Assembly: GCA_023213395.1 (NCBI GenBank) | Contig: CM041465.1 | Span: 194,439,741-194,503,740 of the forward strand | Source: Cycas panzhihuaensis | Taxonomy: Eukaryota > Cycadophyta | DNA length: 64,000 nt | Direction: 5' to 3' | In this document: piece after piece, positions 46,321 through 57,575 of the stretch | Layout: each line of letters opens with the position of its first letter | Numbering within the stretch: position 1 is the first letter of the stretch | Notes under the pieces: generated by a model | Databases searched by the model: none | Told to the model about the DNA's origin: nothing | What the model saw: the letters and a program-made list of their open reading frames with translations, nothing else | Position numbers and translations under genes: made by a program

Positions 46321-46869
46321 TGTTAAAAGTGTCAAAGGCCTATGAAACCCAAGATCAAGAAGATAATTCACTCTAGTTCTAGAAAGCATGAGAACATGGC
46401 TAACAAAGGAAATGAAATGAAAGATGAGCAAGATCAAAGTCCAAAGAGCAAGATGATACCAAATTGGAAGGAGATGGAATTGGTCCAATCTCCAAAGAAA
46501 TACCAATTAATTAGCAAACTGATAGCATAACAATACAACTCCAACTCTACATATGAAACATGAGAAGAGGTCTCAATATATAGAGAAACTAAAGAGACCT
46601 AACAACATTGAATGTTTGACAAGTGTCAAACATCCAAGCTACATGTAATGCATGTATTGCATGTCATGCATGAAGGACATGTGTCCTTTTGGGCTCTCAA
46701 ATGAGCAAAAATGAATGAGAGTCCATTTGACCCTTTAGTGACAATGTTGTATCACTAGAAAGAATGTGGGTGTGCACTTTATTACTTAAGTGAAAAGTCA
46801 CCCCATAAAGTACAAATAATGAATGAAAAAATAAAGTACATACTTAACCTGTAAACATAAGGTTTAACA
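46321..46869 (-). repeat. 5' LTR of copia F
   Basis: 549 bp, roughly 95% identical to 39238-39785, followed by the second GAGTG. Confidence 0.93.
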
Positions 46870-47296
46870 GAGTGGACGTAGGTTCACAAACGTATGTGCG
46901 TACCAACTATAGTAACTATTTTTCCCTCCACGCTTTACCTTTTTTAAAAGGTTCTCTGTATTGTTTTCCCATAATGCATGCTTCGCATAGGCATCTACCC
47001 ATTGAGATCTTAGGTAAGCCAAACACTATTTTTTTTCTAAACATTAATTTGATGTTCTCTAGGTTCAATTGACCTAGTATGTCATGCCACAATTTCTCCT
47101 TGTAAGTGACTATGAGATGTAGCCATGAGATTTGCCAAGTGTCACATTCAACTTATAAAGCCCATGGTCCTCATGACCAATGGCAACTACTTGGTCTTTT
47201 CTATCACTTATTATAAATTTCCCATTTTTAAATAAAACATTGATTTATTTCCTATCAAGTGGCTAACTAAGAGGAGATTTCTAGACATAGATAGCA
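46870..47296 (-). pseudogene. Copia D integrase N-terminal zinc region
   Basis: On the minus strand it reads parallel to copia F: LWHDILGQLNL-like, then CLCEAC-equivalent and LPFKKGKAWR-like segments, with stops. It joins 39237 once copia F is removed. Confidence 0.68.
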
Positions 47297-47530
47297 CTAG
47301 AAATACATTGCCAGTGGGAAATGGTCCAACAAGGTTCTCAAGAGTGTTGGAGGAGGTAATTTTACCACACCTATTATTTCAACAATATCATTGTTTCCAA
47401 AAGTTATAGTTTGTCCCTTGCTCTCTTCAATGGCTACCAATAATTCGGCATCACCCATCATGTGGCGAAATGCGCCAAAGTCGACAATCCAAGTGTTGTA
47501 CTTGTTGTTGCTATCATATGCATAAAACAA
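47297..47530 (-). pseudogene. Copia D aspartic protease
   Basis: TWIVDFGAFRHMMGDAELL: the catalytic Asp is kept but the Ser of DSG is Phe, so activity is unlikely. ITFGNNDIVEIIGVVKLP corresponds to the flap strand. Confidence 0.78.
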
Positions 47531-48267
47531 TTTAGCATTTTCATCATATTGATTATCATGGCCTTGATTGCCACCTCAATATACCCCCCTTTGACTTCCA
47601 CAGTGACCTTTTTAAAATGCACATTGATTTGGTCTTTGTGGGGGTTATTGTTGCTATTGTTGTTATTATTTTTGCTATTGCATGTCGTGTTGCTTCTTTC
47701 TACATTCAAGTTGTATGTAGCCAACCTTTCCATAATAATGGCATGCAATAGTTTTGGATTTGGAAGCATTGATATTTAAATTTCCAAACTTTTTCTAAAA
47801 GTTCTACTCGGGGGCCATGGGCTACTTGCCTTTGTGTGTTACTGTGAAAGCACCAAAAGTTGTTACTTCATCCTAACGAAAATGGATTTTCTCTTCTCGT
47901 ATTGAAAAACTTTCTAACTGATTGGAAGTCATTGTACCCAAAGTACCTACTCAAGTGATTGATGAAATGAAGCCATTATACTCCTTAAGTTGTGCATGAA
48001 TGGAGGCAGTAACAAGGTCTTCATTTGTAGTTGACTTGCCCAATTCTATCAACTGATTATTAATCCCTTTACATTTCACAAAAGAGTAGTCATAGGTTCA
48101 ACAATGCTAAACATTTTAGCTTTGGACATACTAATCCAAGCATCATCTCGCCCTTCAAACAAAGATAACAAAATATCGCAAGCTTCTTTTGAAATGGTTG
48201 CATTAACAATATTTTGATCAATAGTATTATGAATTGTCGTATGCAAAAATGCCAATGCAATCTTATC
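47531..48267 (-). pseudogene. Copia D gag, N-terminally deleted
   Basis: Starts abruptly beside the PBS with KIALAFLHTTI (compare DEIALAFLHMVID inside copia F Gag) and runs through capsid helices to a knuckle reading CHYY...Y....C, which has lost a Cys and the His. An Asn-rich linker leads to the protease. Confidence 0.75.
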
Positions 48268-48279
48268 TCTCTAATACCA
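48268..48279 (-). other. Primer-binding site of copia D
   Basis: The minus strand reads TGGTATTAGAGA: initiator-Met type with two changes. Gag coding sequence follows at once instead of a leader. Confidence 0.75.
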
Positions 48280-48282
48280 AAA

Positions 48283-48717
48283 TGACAAAATGGATCAAAT
48301 GGGGACAATAAAGGACAAGCTAAAGATGATTCACACCCACGATGAACTTTAAGCATAAGCAAAAGAGCACACTAAAATATGAAGGGGAAGGAATTAATCC
48401 AATCTCCAAAATAGCTTGGATAAATTCAACAACATAACATTACACCCATCTTTCAATCTATATACAAAACAAGAAACAATGGTCTTTATTTATAGATGAG
48501 AGAGCTCCCCTCAAGTTCACTACATGATCGCCAAGTGTTAATCATGTGTGCACAAGTGTTAAGCATGTATGCACTTGTGCAACCACTAAAAGAGGGAGAA
48601 GGGGGTCATTGACCCTTTAAGTTACAACATATTGCATCACAAAAAAAAGTGCACACTTATACATTAAGTATAAAGTGTATAATTAAAACATAACAAGAAA
48701 ACATAAAGGTTTTGACA
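48283..48717 (-). repeat. 5' LTR of copia D
   Basis: 435 bp, TGACAAAATGG...GGTTTTGACA, followed by AATAT. It keeps the TATA box (TATAAATA on the minus strand) near 48486-48497. Confidence 0.88.
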
Positions 48718-48834
48718 AATATTTGGATCCTCTAAGTTCATTCACTTGTATTTACCCAGGTTGTTCAATGTGATGATGTTTTTAAATCTATTCCCATGTT
48801 AGACATTAGGATTTTCCCTCAGAGAGGTGTAATT
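48718..48834. other. Old insertion-site DNA between copia D and copia G
   Basis: 117 bp that were contiguous with 30951 before D inserted and with 54033 before G inserted. No coding signal. Confidence 0.7.
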
Positions 48835-49049
48835 TATTGAAAAAAATAGAACACGAATGAATAAGAGTACTTCATTGATTAGTTAGTGAGAGTTTCTCTC
48901 TCAAATAAATACATCTGGTTTACAAGAGAGATCCAATACATGTATGCCAAATGTCACTTCATAATAGAAGAGGGGTCATGACACACAATCCTTAATTATA
49001 CATAAGAGACCCTATACAAAACATAGGATAGAACATTAATAATCTAGCA
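48835..49049 (-). repeat. 3' LTR of copia G
   Basis: 215 bp; the outer end reads TATTGAAA where the partner has TGTTGAAA. CCTCCCTTAATG (49050-49061) is the polypurine tract on the minus strand. Confidence 0.9.
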
Positions 49050-49061
49050 CCCTCCCTTAAT

Positions 49062-49770
49062 GTTTTATCCTTTACTTTTCATTCCCACTAGATTTCTTGG
49101 ATACTGAAACCTATCCTTTGGTAAGGGTTTTGTGAAAATGTCTACAAGGTGTTGTTCACTGCTACAGTATTGTAGATTTATTTCTTTACTCTAAACATTT
49201 TCTCTAATAAAATGATGATGTACTTCTATATGTTTGGTTCCTGCATGAAAGATAGCATTTTTTGTTAGTTTGATAACACTTTGATTATCACAAAAAATTG
49301 AAGTTGATTTAAGGCAATTTTGACTTAAATCCTTAAGGAGTTGCCTTAACCACACAATTTCACAAGTTGCACTAACTACGCCCTTATATTCAGCTCTTGT
49401 TGAAGACAAGAGTCACAGTTGGTTATTTTTTGTTGCTCCAAGATGTCACGGTTGATCTTAGATTAAAGCAATATCCTGATGTAGACTCTCGTTCTTATTG
49501 TTCACCTACCTAATCTGAGTCACTATATCCAATTAATTCTAATTTATCTGCCTTAGTGCATTTTAATCCTAAATCCAATGTACATTTAATGTATCTTAGG
49601 ATTATTTTGGTAGCTTTCCAATGAGTGACCTTAGGGGCATGCATGTATCTAGAGACAATTTCTACAGAAAAAGATATGTCTGGCCTGATTGTTGTTAGAT
49701 AAATGAGACTTCCAACCAGCTGTTTGAAAAGTGCCTCACTTACTTGTTGACTATTTTCATCAGCTGTCAA
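49062..49770 (-). pseudogene. Copia G RNase H and RT C-terminus
   Basis: 49770-49510 has VGSLIYLTTIRPDISFSVEIVSRYM and ILRYIKCTLDLGLK. 49409-49191 has SSTRAEYKGVVSATCEIVWLRQLL, FCDNQSVIKLTKN and TKHIEVHHHFIREN. A frameshift and a stop separate them. Confidence 0.82.
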
Positions 49771-50650
49771 AATGCATCATGTTTCCATTGGTGTGGCACA
49801 GGGATTACAATCTTTCATATTGAATCTTTTAAGAAGATTCTTGACATACTTTGATTGTGAGATAAAGATCGCATTCAATGCTTGATTTATTTCAATACCA
49901 AGATAGTGAAGTGAACCCATATCTATCAACTCAATTTTTTTTTCCATTTGTGTTCTCACCAATTTGATTGTTTCATGGTCATTGCTTGTAACAATCATAT
50001 CATCTGCATACATAACAATTATGGTAATCAAACCATTTTCTTATTTGTTAATATAAAGAGTTGGATCAGACTCATACCTACTGAATCCTTTTTCTTTGAG
50101 ATGGTGATCTAACTTTGCATACCAAACTCGTGGTGCTTGCTTTAAGCTATACAATGTTTTTTTTAATTTGCAGACTATATGTTCTTCTCCTTTTATATAT
50201 ATCCTAGAGGTTGGTCCATGTAAACATCCTCACCCAGATCACCATTCAAAAAGGCACTTTTTACATCAAATTGTGCAATTTCCCATCCATATTGCACTGC
50301 CATAGCTATGATTGTCCGAATGGTTATCATTTTTACCATTGGACCAAATGTTTCTTCATAGTCAACACCTACAGTCTGAGTATATCCTTTTGCTACTAGT
50401 CTAGCTTTAAATTTTTCAATGTTGCCATCAAGCTTTCTTTTATTTTGTAAACTCATTTGCACCCCACAATAGGTTTACCTTCAAGAGGGAAAACTAATTC
50501 CAAAGTATTATTTTATTTTATATAGAACATTTCTTCATTCATGGCTTCTAGCCATTCTTCCTTTTCACAGGCTTCCTCATAACTCTAAGGTTCACTAAGT
50601 AGATTAAAGCTTGATGTGTTTGAGATCTTGTTCTCTGTTCAAAAATATCT
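49771..50650 (-). pseudogene. Copia G reverse transcriptase
   Basis: 50462-50193: [45 protein letters not shown]. 50031-49777: MYADDMIVTSND (YADD catalytic motif) and SQSKYVKNLLKRFN. Stops and shifts divide the domain. Confidence 0.82.
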
Positions 50651-51770
50651 CCTTTTGATTCTTCCACAATTTTTAAGTACCACTTAAGTAGTCTTTTTTC
50701 AATTTGAACAGTTTCTTCTAAAGAAACATTTTCCTATTCTTCAACCCTAGTTTCTCCATGAGGTGCAACTACTTCCAGAGTTGCCGCTTCTTTGTTAAGA
50801 ATCTCCATAGTTTCTTCCTGAATTATTTTGCTTTTTGAAATGCATACTTGATCATTTTCGACTGAGGCCATTTCATCAAATGTGACATCTTTGCTAACAT
50901 AAACTTTGTTAGTCTTTGAATCTATACACCAATATGCTTTCGACTTGTTACTATATCCACTCAAAACACATTTGATGCTTTTGTCATTTAATTTAGACCT
51001 TTTTTTACTAGGAATATGTACATAGATAGTGCTTCCAAAAACTCAAAGATGACTTACACCAGGCTTTTTGCCTAACCATGCTTCTTCTGGAGTAAGTCTA
51101 TCAAGAGTTCTTGCAGTGCTTCTATTTTTAAGATACACGACAATATTAATAGCTTCATCCCAATATGCATTGGATACTCCTTTTTCTTTTATCATGCATC
51201 TGGCCATTTATGTTATAGTTCTATTTAATTTTTATGTTATTCGATTAGATTGTAAAGTATAAGGATTAGGAAGTTATCTACGAATGCCATATGTTTTACA
51301 AAAATTGAAAAAGCCATTCCAGGTGTATTCACTTCCTCCGTCTATTCTAAGAATTTTAATTTTGTGCCCACTTTCTAATTCAACTTGAGCTTTGAATTCT
51401 TTAAAAACATCAAAAGCTTCTAACTTTGAAAATAAAGAACACCTAGGTTTTCCTACTAAGGTCATCTATGAAAGTAAGAAAATACCTGACACCATTAACA
51501 GAATTTGGTGTAATTGGTCCACATATGTCATTATGAACCAACTCCAATTTTTCTTGTGCTCTCTAGTTGCTTTCTTGAAACTGAGACCTGTGTTGTTTAC
51601 CCATCACACAACCTTCATAGACAAAATAACTTTTTGCAATATCATAAGGCAATCCATCAACCATATTGAATCTTTTAAGCATTTTCCATCTATCATCTGC
51701 AATATGTCCATACCGAAAAAGCTAGATTTCATTATGAATGCTACAAACAACAAAAGACTTTACAGAAGGA
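50651..51770 (-). pseudogene. Copia G integrase
   Basis: 51465-51274 contains VELESGHKIKILRIDGGSEYTW with the second catalytic Asp. The first Asp region and the Glu region are readable only across stops. The C-terminal part (50964-50734) has YSNKSKAYWCIDSKTNKVYVSKDVTF. Confidence 0.74.
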
Positions 51771-52250
51771 GGTTAAATGGGATTAGAGACTAATTTATAG
51801 AGATTATCAATCTATATCCCTTCTACAATTACAACACCATCGTTTTTCATATCATAGATGTAACATTTTTCATCTTCATCAAAGATGATTCAAAGTTTTT
51901 TCTTAATTGAGATACAAAAAGAAGATCTTTTTCTTTTTTAAATACTAGAACAAATAAGATATATCAATCTTTTTAATTCCTTTATTAACCTTTACTGCGA
52001 TAATGCCTTTGCCTTCAATGATCAAAGAAAAGTTGTCTCCAAGTCGAATAGTTTTGTCTGAGGAGTGTGGATAAAGAGTCTTAAACTAGTCTTCTCTTCC
52101 TGTCATATGATTCGAAGCTTCGAAATATATGAACTAGTCTTCACTATTTTGGGTGCAAGAGGCTAATGCAATGGCAAATGCGATTTCTTCTTCCTCGTCT
52201 TTGGACTGCTCACTAGTATAGTTGCCTTCAACTCTCTTTCCCTTGTATAT
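51771..52250 (-). pseudogene. Copia G aspartic protease
   Basis: The catalytic segment (about 52105-52135) reads YFEASNHMTG where DSGASNHMTG is expected; all three catalytic residues are changed. LGDNFSLIIEGKGIIAVK-like sequence follows. Confidence 0.68.
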
Positions 52251-53119
52251 ATTTGACCTTTTGTATGGACAACCACTCAAAAGATGTCCAAATCTTCTAC
52301 AATGATAACAAGGACAAGTTTTAATTGATCTGTAGTCAATAACAAAATGTCTTGGTCTCCCACAATGCTAACATATCTGGTTATCCATTGAGCATCCTCT
52401 AACAACTCTTGATTTTTCTTATGTGAATCTTCCTCAGCCTCCTCTTGCATATATTAATCTTCCTGTCGTGGATCTTCCTCCGCTAAAGTCTCATTCTCCA
52501 ATTCTTAATCTTGAGAGAAGCTTTTTCAATCTTAGTTTCTTCATCATATCTTTTTATCCTTTGTTCTTGCTGCAAAAAATGTCCACAAAGAGTGTCAAAA
52601 GGCATGGTACCATCTTGTCCTCCCACTGTGAGTGTATTTACAAGGTTATCAAATGACTTTGATAGCTTGTTAAGGAACAAGGCAAACAATCTCTGTGTCA
52701 GACACAAGATCACCAGTAAATGCCAAATTGTCTTTAACTTCTACCACTTTGGTAATGAAGTCAAAGACTAGTTCACCCTCAATCGTACAATTGTTCTCTA
52801 AGGGTAATTATTCGGGCTTCATTCTTTTGACTATACAAGGCAACAAGAATTTTCCAGGCTTCTACAAATGAGGAGGCTTCACTTATATGAGTCAGTACAA
52901 AGTCTCCTATAGACAATGTAATAGTGCATGGGCATATCTATCTCTTTCCTCCCAATTGGCTAGCTTCACAGTGTCTGCTACTACTAGTTTTGCTTCTATT
53001 TCTATGACAATATCCCAGGCATTTTTGGCAACTAAAAGTCCTTTCATTTTTATTTTCCAAGCTCCATAAATTTGTCCAATGAATTTATCTGAGTTTCCCA
53101 ATGAATAGGGAAAGGCCAT
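52251..53119 (-). pseudogene. Copia G gag
   Basis: The ATG at 53119 opens MAFPYSLGNSDKFIGQIY, then WKIKMKGLLVAKNAW. A frameshift near 52910 and another near 52700 interrupt the capsid. LPKSF-like LSKSFDNLVNTLTVGGQ follows. Of two knuckles, the first is broken by a stop and Cys-to-Tyr; the second, CYHCRRFGHLLSGC, is intact. Confidence 0.8.
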
Positions 53120-53800
53120 TTTATCAACAAAAAGATGAAGATCTATGAGAAAAACTTTTTTTTTCCCAATTGCAGGTTAAAGGTTGTATAGTCATACAGT
53201 TGTATGGAAAAAGTACAAGTGTATAGATGACAACAAAAATACCCCCAAAATGAAGCTCTCTTCAATGCCTATTAGGATCTGCAGACAGATTTTTGAATGG
53301 ATTTCTTGTTTTCTCAAAAAATGACTCAAAAGTCTGAAAGGCAACTAGGGTTTAGAAATATTTTTTGCTTATATCTTAAAAGAACTCTACAAAGTTGTAC
53401 TTGATGGAAAACTTATATTTTAACAAAGATTTTAAGAACAATTTCAAGCACTAAAATGAAAAAAATTTAGAGAAAGCAACCGAGAAAGTCTCAAACCCAT
53501 GGCCATATTTTGGCTTGATTTCTCATTTGTAGAAGTTGAATTTGCAATCAGTCCTTTGGGACAATAGAACGTACTCACCAAGATGCCTACGTTGGTGAAA
53601 TTTCACTGTAATTTGAGCACTTTGATTTTTTTGGCCAGACAAGGTCATACATATCTGTACAAGTGTTTAGTACACAATCTTTAGGGATTATTCTTTACAA
53701 AAAAAACTTCTACTCTGTTCTCCTATTTTCACAAATGCCCTAATTGTATTCTCCAAGTTTCTCCTTCTTCAGTGTTTTTCACAGATGCCCTAATTGTCCC
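53120..53800 (-). other. Untranslated leader of copia G
   Basis: Motifs matching the leader pair of copia C, E and H lie at about 53165-53215 (before gag) and 53632-53680 (toward the PBS). No gene. Confidence 0.62.
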
Positions 53801-53812
53801 GCTATGATACCA
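53801..53812 (-). other. Primer-binding site of copia G
   Basis: The minus strand reads TGGTATCATAGC, adjoining the LTR; one mismatch to TGGTATCAGAGC. Confidence 0.88.
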
Positions 53813-54027
53813 TGTTGAAAAAAATAGAACATGAATGAATAAGAGTACTACATTGATTAATTAGTGAGAGTTTCCCTCTCATATAAATACATTTGGTTTA
53901 CAAGAAAGATCTAGTACATGTATGATAAGTGTTACTTCATGACAGAAAAGGGATCATGACACACAACCCTTAATTATACAAGAGAGATCCTACATAAAAC
54001 ATAGGATATAACATTAATAATCTAACA
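53813..54027 (-). repeat. 5' LTR of copia G
   Basis: 215 bp, TGTTGAAA...AATCTAACA, followed by TAATT. Confidence 0.92.
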
Positions 54028-55711
54028 TAATTCACCCATAGGAGTGAAGGGGCCCTCAGTGCCTTTTTTTATTGTAAATTGTATGTAAAAATTCCAATTT
54101 AATAAGAATCATCATTTTTGACAAAAAAAAGGGATATAATGCCTATTGATCTCACCATTGGACCAAGTAATCTATAATTTATCTATTTCACAACTTTCAG
54201 GTTCAAGTATTGAAAATTTATTCTAGTTCATGGATTGTAGGATTACTTGGACATCCATGATCATATATTGTTGTTGCAACCTAAGAGGGGTCATACATTA
54301 TTTTTGTAATCCTACGAAGGACCATGCAATAACATTGTAACCCTATGCTAAAGGAGACATAATGTCAAGCGAAGGATGTTATCACTTGTGAAAGTGACAT
54401 TATAAGACCCTTAACCCTTGACTCTTCACTATATGTATTTTCACTTCATTTCCAATGATCTTTCATGTGGTCTTTTCACAAATTACTAAAGACGAATAAG
54501 TAAGGTGGAAGGGATTTTTTAGAATGGATTCTTTGATGTTTGATTTTATAAAAAAGATTGCAAGGACAACTACCACCAAAATGAGCCAACAAGAGTGCTA
54601 CATTCTCAAAGTATAGAGAGAGCTCCGACATAACTACTATCTGTACGTGGCCATTGGCAGAGGATTCCACCTAGAGGTGACTATTGTATGTATGTCATTG
54701 ACAATGGGTGCAAAAGTTATCCTAAGTCATTGTTTGTAGGTGGGTTGTAGCATCTTCCATAGTTAAGAGTACCCTTCCTCTTCAAAAAACACACAAATGG
54801 AGAAAGAATCAATGCATGCAATGTTGAAAAACTCATGAATATAAAAAGGATTGATGGGAGCAATGTTCAAAATACAGCATAAAAGGCAAGGCCTATAAGC
54901 CATCTAGACTAATTGACATGCATACTATTGCATCAAACTTCTGTACTTAATTGTGATAGCAAAATTTTCCCTGCTTTAGAGTTTTGAGGGTTTGTGTGGC
55001 TTTTCAAGCGAAGCATATGAAAAACAATCATCAAGGCATGCATAACAAGACATAAGAAATTTTAGCTTCATTCTATCAAGCACTCCAACTTCTAATCAAA
55101 ATAATTATGTAACATAGAATAAACCCTATTGTTTTTTCTTGAACCATTGGAGGGATTTTAGATCTTGACTTAATTGTGATAGCAAAATTTTCCCTTCTTT
55201 AGAGTTTTGAGGGTTTGTGTGGCTTTTCAAGTCAAGCATATGAAAAACAATCATCAAGGCATGCATAATAAGACATAAGAAATTTTAGCTTCATTCTATC
55301 AAGCACTCCAACTTCTAATCAAAATAATTATTAAATGATTCTACATATGTAACATAGAATAAACCCTATTGTTTTTTCTTTAACCATTGGAGGAATTTTA
55401 GATCTTGAAAATTAGTTTTGGTCAGTCAAAACTAATCCCAGAAGTGCCCTAAGATATTTAATCCATGATGCCTAAACATTTTTAAAATTGGTAGCTTCTT
55501 GTAGATTCCAAACAATAAAGAGAATTTTAACCATCTATAGAAAATCCAGTCTTGGTGAAAATAATGAGGTCATATTAAAGCGTCTTATGAATTCAATAAA
55601 GATCTAGTAACAAAACAATCAAAAGTGATTCCCAATAAATCCACAACTTCTTACATAGTCTTCAAAGAATCTCCTCTAATAACTAAATATATTATATGCC
55701 ATATGTTATTA
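54028..55711. other. Spacer between head-to-head copia G and H; no gene recognised
   Basis: Contains TTGTTGTTGCAA-type units (54262-54345) like those near 30200, and the tandem duplication at 54945-55407. No conserved reading frame. Confidence 0.55.
54945..55407 (+). repeat. Tandem duplication of a 223-bp unit
   Basis: Copy one 54945-55167, copy two 55168-55407. They are nearly identical apart from a small insertion of about 18 bp in copy two (around 55331-55350) and a few substitutions. The unit starts ACTTAATTGTGATAGC and ends AGATCTTG. Confidence 0.92.
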
Positions 55712-55928
55712 TGTTAAAATATTAATGTTCTATCCTATGTTTCTACTTAGGGAGTCTCTTATGTATAATTAAGGGTCGTGTGTCATGAACCCTCTTCTAT
55801 TTAAAACTAACAATTGGCATACATGTATTGGGCCTCTTTTGTAAACTAGATATGTTTATATGATAGAGAAACTCTCACCCATCAATCAAGGAATATCATT
55901 CTCTTTTGATATTTTGTCTTTGTTAACA
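55712..55928 (+). repeat. 5' LTR of copia H
   Basis: TGTTAAAATATT...TTGTTAACA. It contains TTTATATGA as a possible TATA box. Confidence 0.9.
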
Positions 55929-55940
55929 TGGTATTAGAGC
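55929..55940 (+). other. Primer-binding site of copia H
   Basis: TGGTATTAGAGC adjoins the LTR; one C-to-T change from the initiator-Met site. Confidence 0.9.
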
Positions 55941-56601
55941 AAGTCCGATAGGACATAAAGCATCATTTTTTTAGGAGGAGGAGGAAACTAAATAAGAGAG
56001 ATTGAGGCTTAAGACAAATTTTTTTAGGAAGACAATCTCAGAAGACCCTATACAGATCTGTACGTCCTTGTATGGCTAAATTTCGAAGTGCTCAAATTAC
56101 CACCAAATTTTACTAGCAAAAACATTTTGACAAGTACAGTTTGTTGTCCCAAAGAGTCGACTACAAATTTGGCCTCTATAAGGAAAAAATCACAGAAAAG
56201 CAAGGGCACAGGTTTAGAACTTTTTCTACTATTTTCTCTCATTTTTTCAATTTCAGTCTATAAAACTGGTCTAAAAATCTTCCTTAGGGCATAAGCTTTC
56301 CATCAAGAACAAGGTTGAAAAGAGATTTCGAGAATTTTTTAAGTTATAAGTAAAAATGTATTTTAAAACCTAGCCACCTCTTTCACTTTTGGGCCATTTT
56401 CCTGTCAAACAAAAGCTCCAATTCAAATTCCATCTGCATATTCTAATAGGCGGTGAAGAGAACTACGTTTTGAGGGGGTCTTTTTTGAATTTCGTACGAC
56501 TACACTTTTTAGTACATCCGTGTGGTTGTACGATATTGACCTGCGACAGGAAAAAAAATAAAAATAGAGTTTTTTATAGTTCTCCTTTTGATTCTTATAA
56601 A
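55941..56601 (+). other. Untranslated leader of copia H
   Basis: GTAC-rich motifs at 56042-56095 (CAGATCTGTACG..) and 56494-56550 (CGTACGACTACAC...TTGTACG) match those of copia C, E and G in order and position. Confidence 0.65.
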
Positions 56602-57575
56602 ATGGCCTTTGTTTACTCATTAGAAGAGTTAGATAAATCAACTAGACAAAATTATTCAGCTTGGAAAACAAAAATGAAGGGTCTTTTAGTTGCCAAGAAT
56701 GCATGGGATATTATCACTGAAAAAGCAAAAAAAAACAATTGCCATAGATATTGTAAAGCTTGCCAGATGGGAAAAAAGGGACAGACATGCCTCGGCATTC
56801 ATTACATTGTCCATAAGTGATTCCATTTTAACTCATATAAGCAAAGCCTCCTCTTTAGTTGAAGTTTGGAAAATTCTTGCTGCTTTATACAGTCAAAAAA
56901 ATGAAACCTAATTTATTACTCTTAGAGAACAATTGTACCAACTTGATTCAAGGGAGGGTGAACAAGTCTCTAATTTTATTACTAAAGTGGTAAAAGTCAA
57001 AAACAATCTCACACATCTATAGGTAAGTCTATATCAAACACAAAAATTGTTTGTCTGGTACTTAATAAACTACCCAAGTCATTTGCCAATCTAGTGAACA
57101 CACTCACTGTGGGAGGACAAGTTCGCAATATGTCATTTGATACCCCATGTGAACATCTTCTTCAACAAGAGTAGAAGACACGAAGATATGACGAAGAAAC
57201 TAAAGCTGAAGAAGCATCTCTCTAAATTCATGATTAGAGAACAAGATTATAACAGAGACAAAACTGTAAGAGAAAGATCAACACATACAAGGGCAAGCAG
57301 AGGAAGGTTCACTAGAGGAAGATCAAGACCTGCCAAAGGAAGATCAATAGATGATTGGGTATGTTATCATTGCGGCAAACCAAGACACTTTGCTACTGAT
57401 TGTAGATCAGTCGAAACTCATCCCTATTACTACTACGGAAGATTCAAACATCTTTCAAGCAATTGTTTTCAAAGAAGAGCTAAGATCTCAAAGGGAAAAT
57501 GCGTGGAAGGCAACTACAACAATGAGTAATCTAAAGATGATGAAGAAGAGGAAACTACTTTTGTCGTTGCATTAG
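56602..57575 (+). pseudogene. Copia H gag
   Basis: The ATG at 56602 opens MAFVYSLEELDKSTRQNYS, then AWKTKMKGLLVAKNAWDI. A shift at the A-run near 56730 moves to 56690-56911. The capsid end, then Arg-rich RGRFTRGRSRPAKGRS, precedes the knuckles: CYHCGKPRHFATDC intact, YYYYGRFKHLSSNC with both CX2C cysteines lost to Tyr. Confidence 0.84.

Larger units (their letters stand above)
39238..46869 (-). mobile_element. Copia F: Ty1/copia element nested in copia D, target duplication GAGTG
   Basis: LTRs of 548 and 549 bp, GAGTG at 39233-39237 and 46870-46874, a perfect PBS and a polypurine tract define it. It is 7.6 kb because of a 2.3-kb leader. The domains are fairly complete but interrupted by stops. 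Confidence 0.94.
30957..48717 (-). mobile_element. Copia D: old Ty1/copia element hosting copia E and F
   Basis: LTRs at 30957-31400 and 48283-48717 are flanked by the target duplication AATAT (30952-30956 and 48718-48722). Removing E and F joins its integrase pieces in order. It is heavily decayed and lacks its leader and gag N-terminus. Its LTR ends and proteins resemble copia F, which inserted into it. Confidence 0.9.
48835..54027 (-). mobile_element. Copia G: Ty1/copia element, target duplication TAATT
   Basis: Both LTRs are 215 bp. TAATT stands at 48830-48834 and 54028-54032. The PBS has one mismatch. Proteins and LTRs match copia H, which lies inverted at 55712-60861. Confidence 0.93.
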
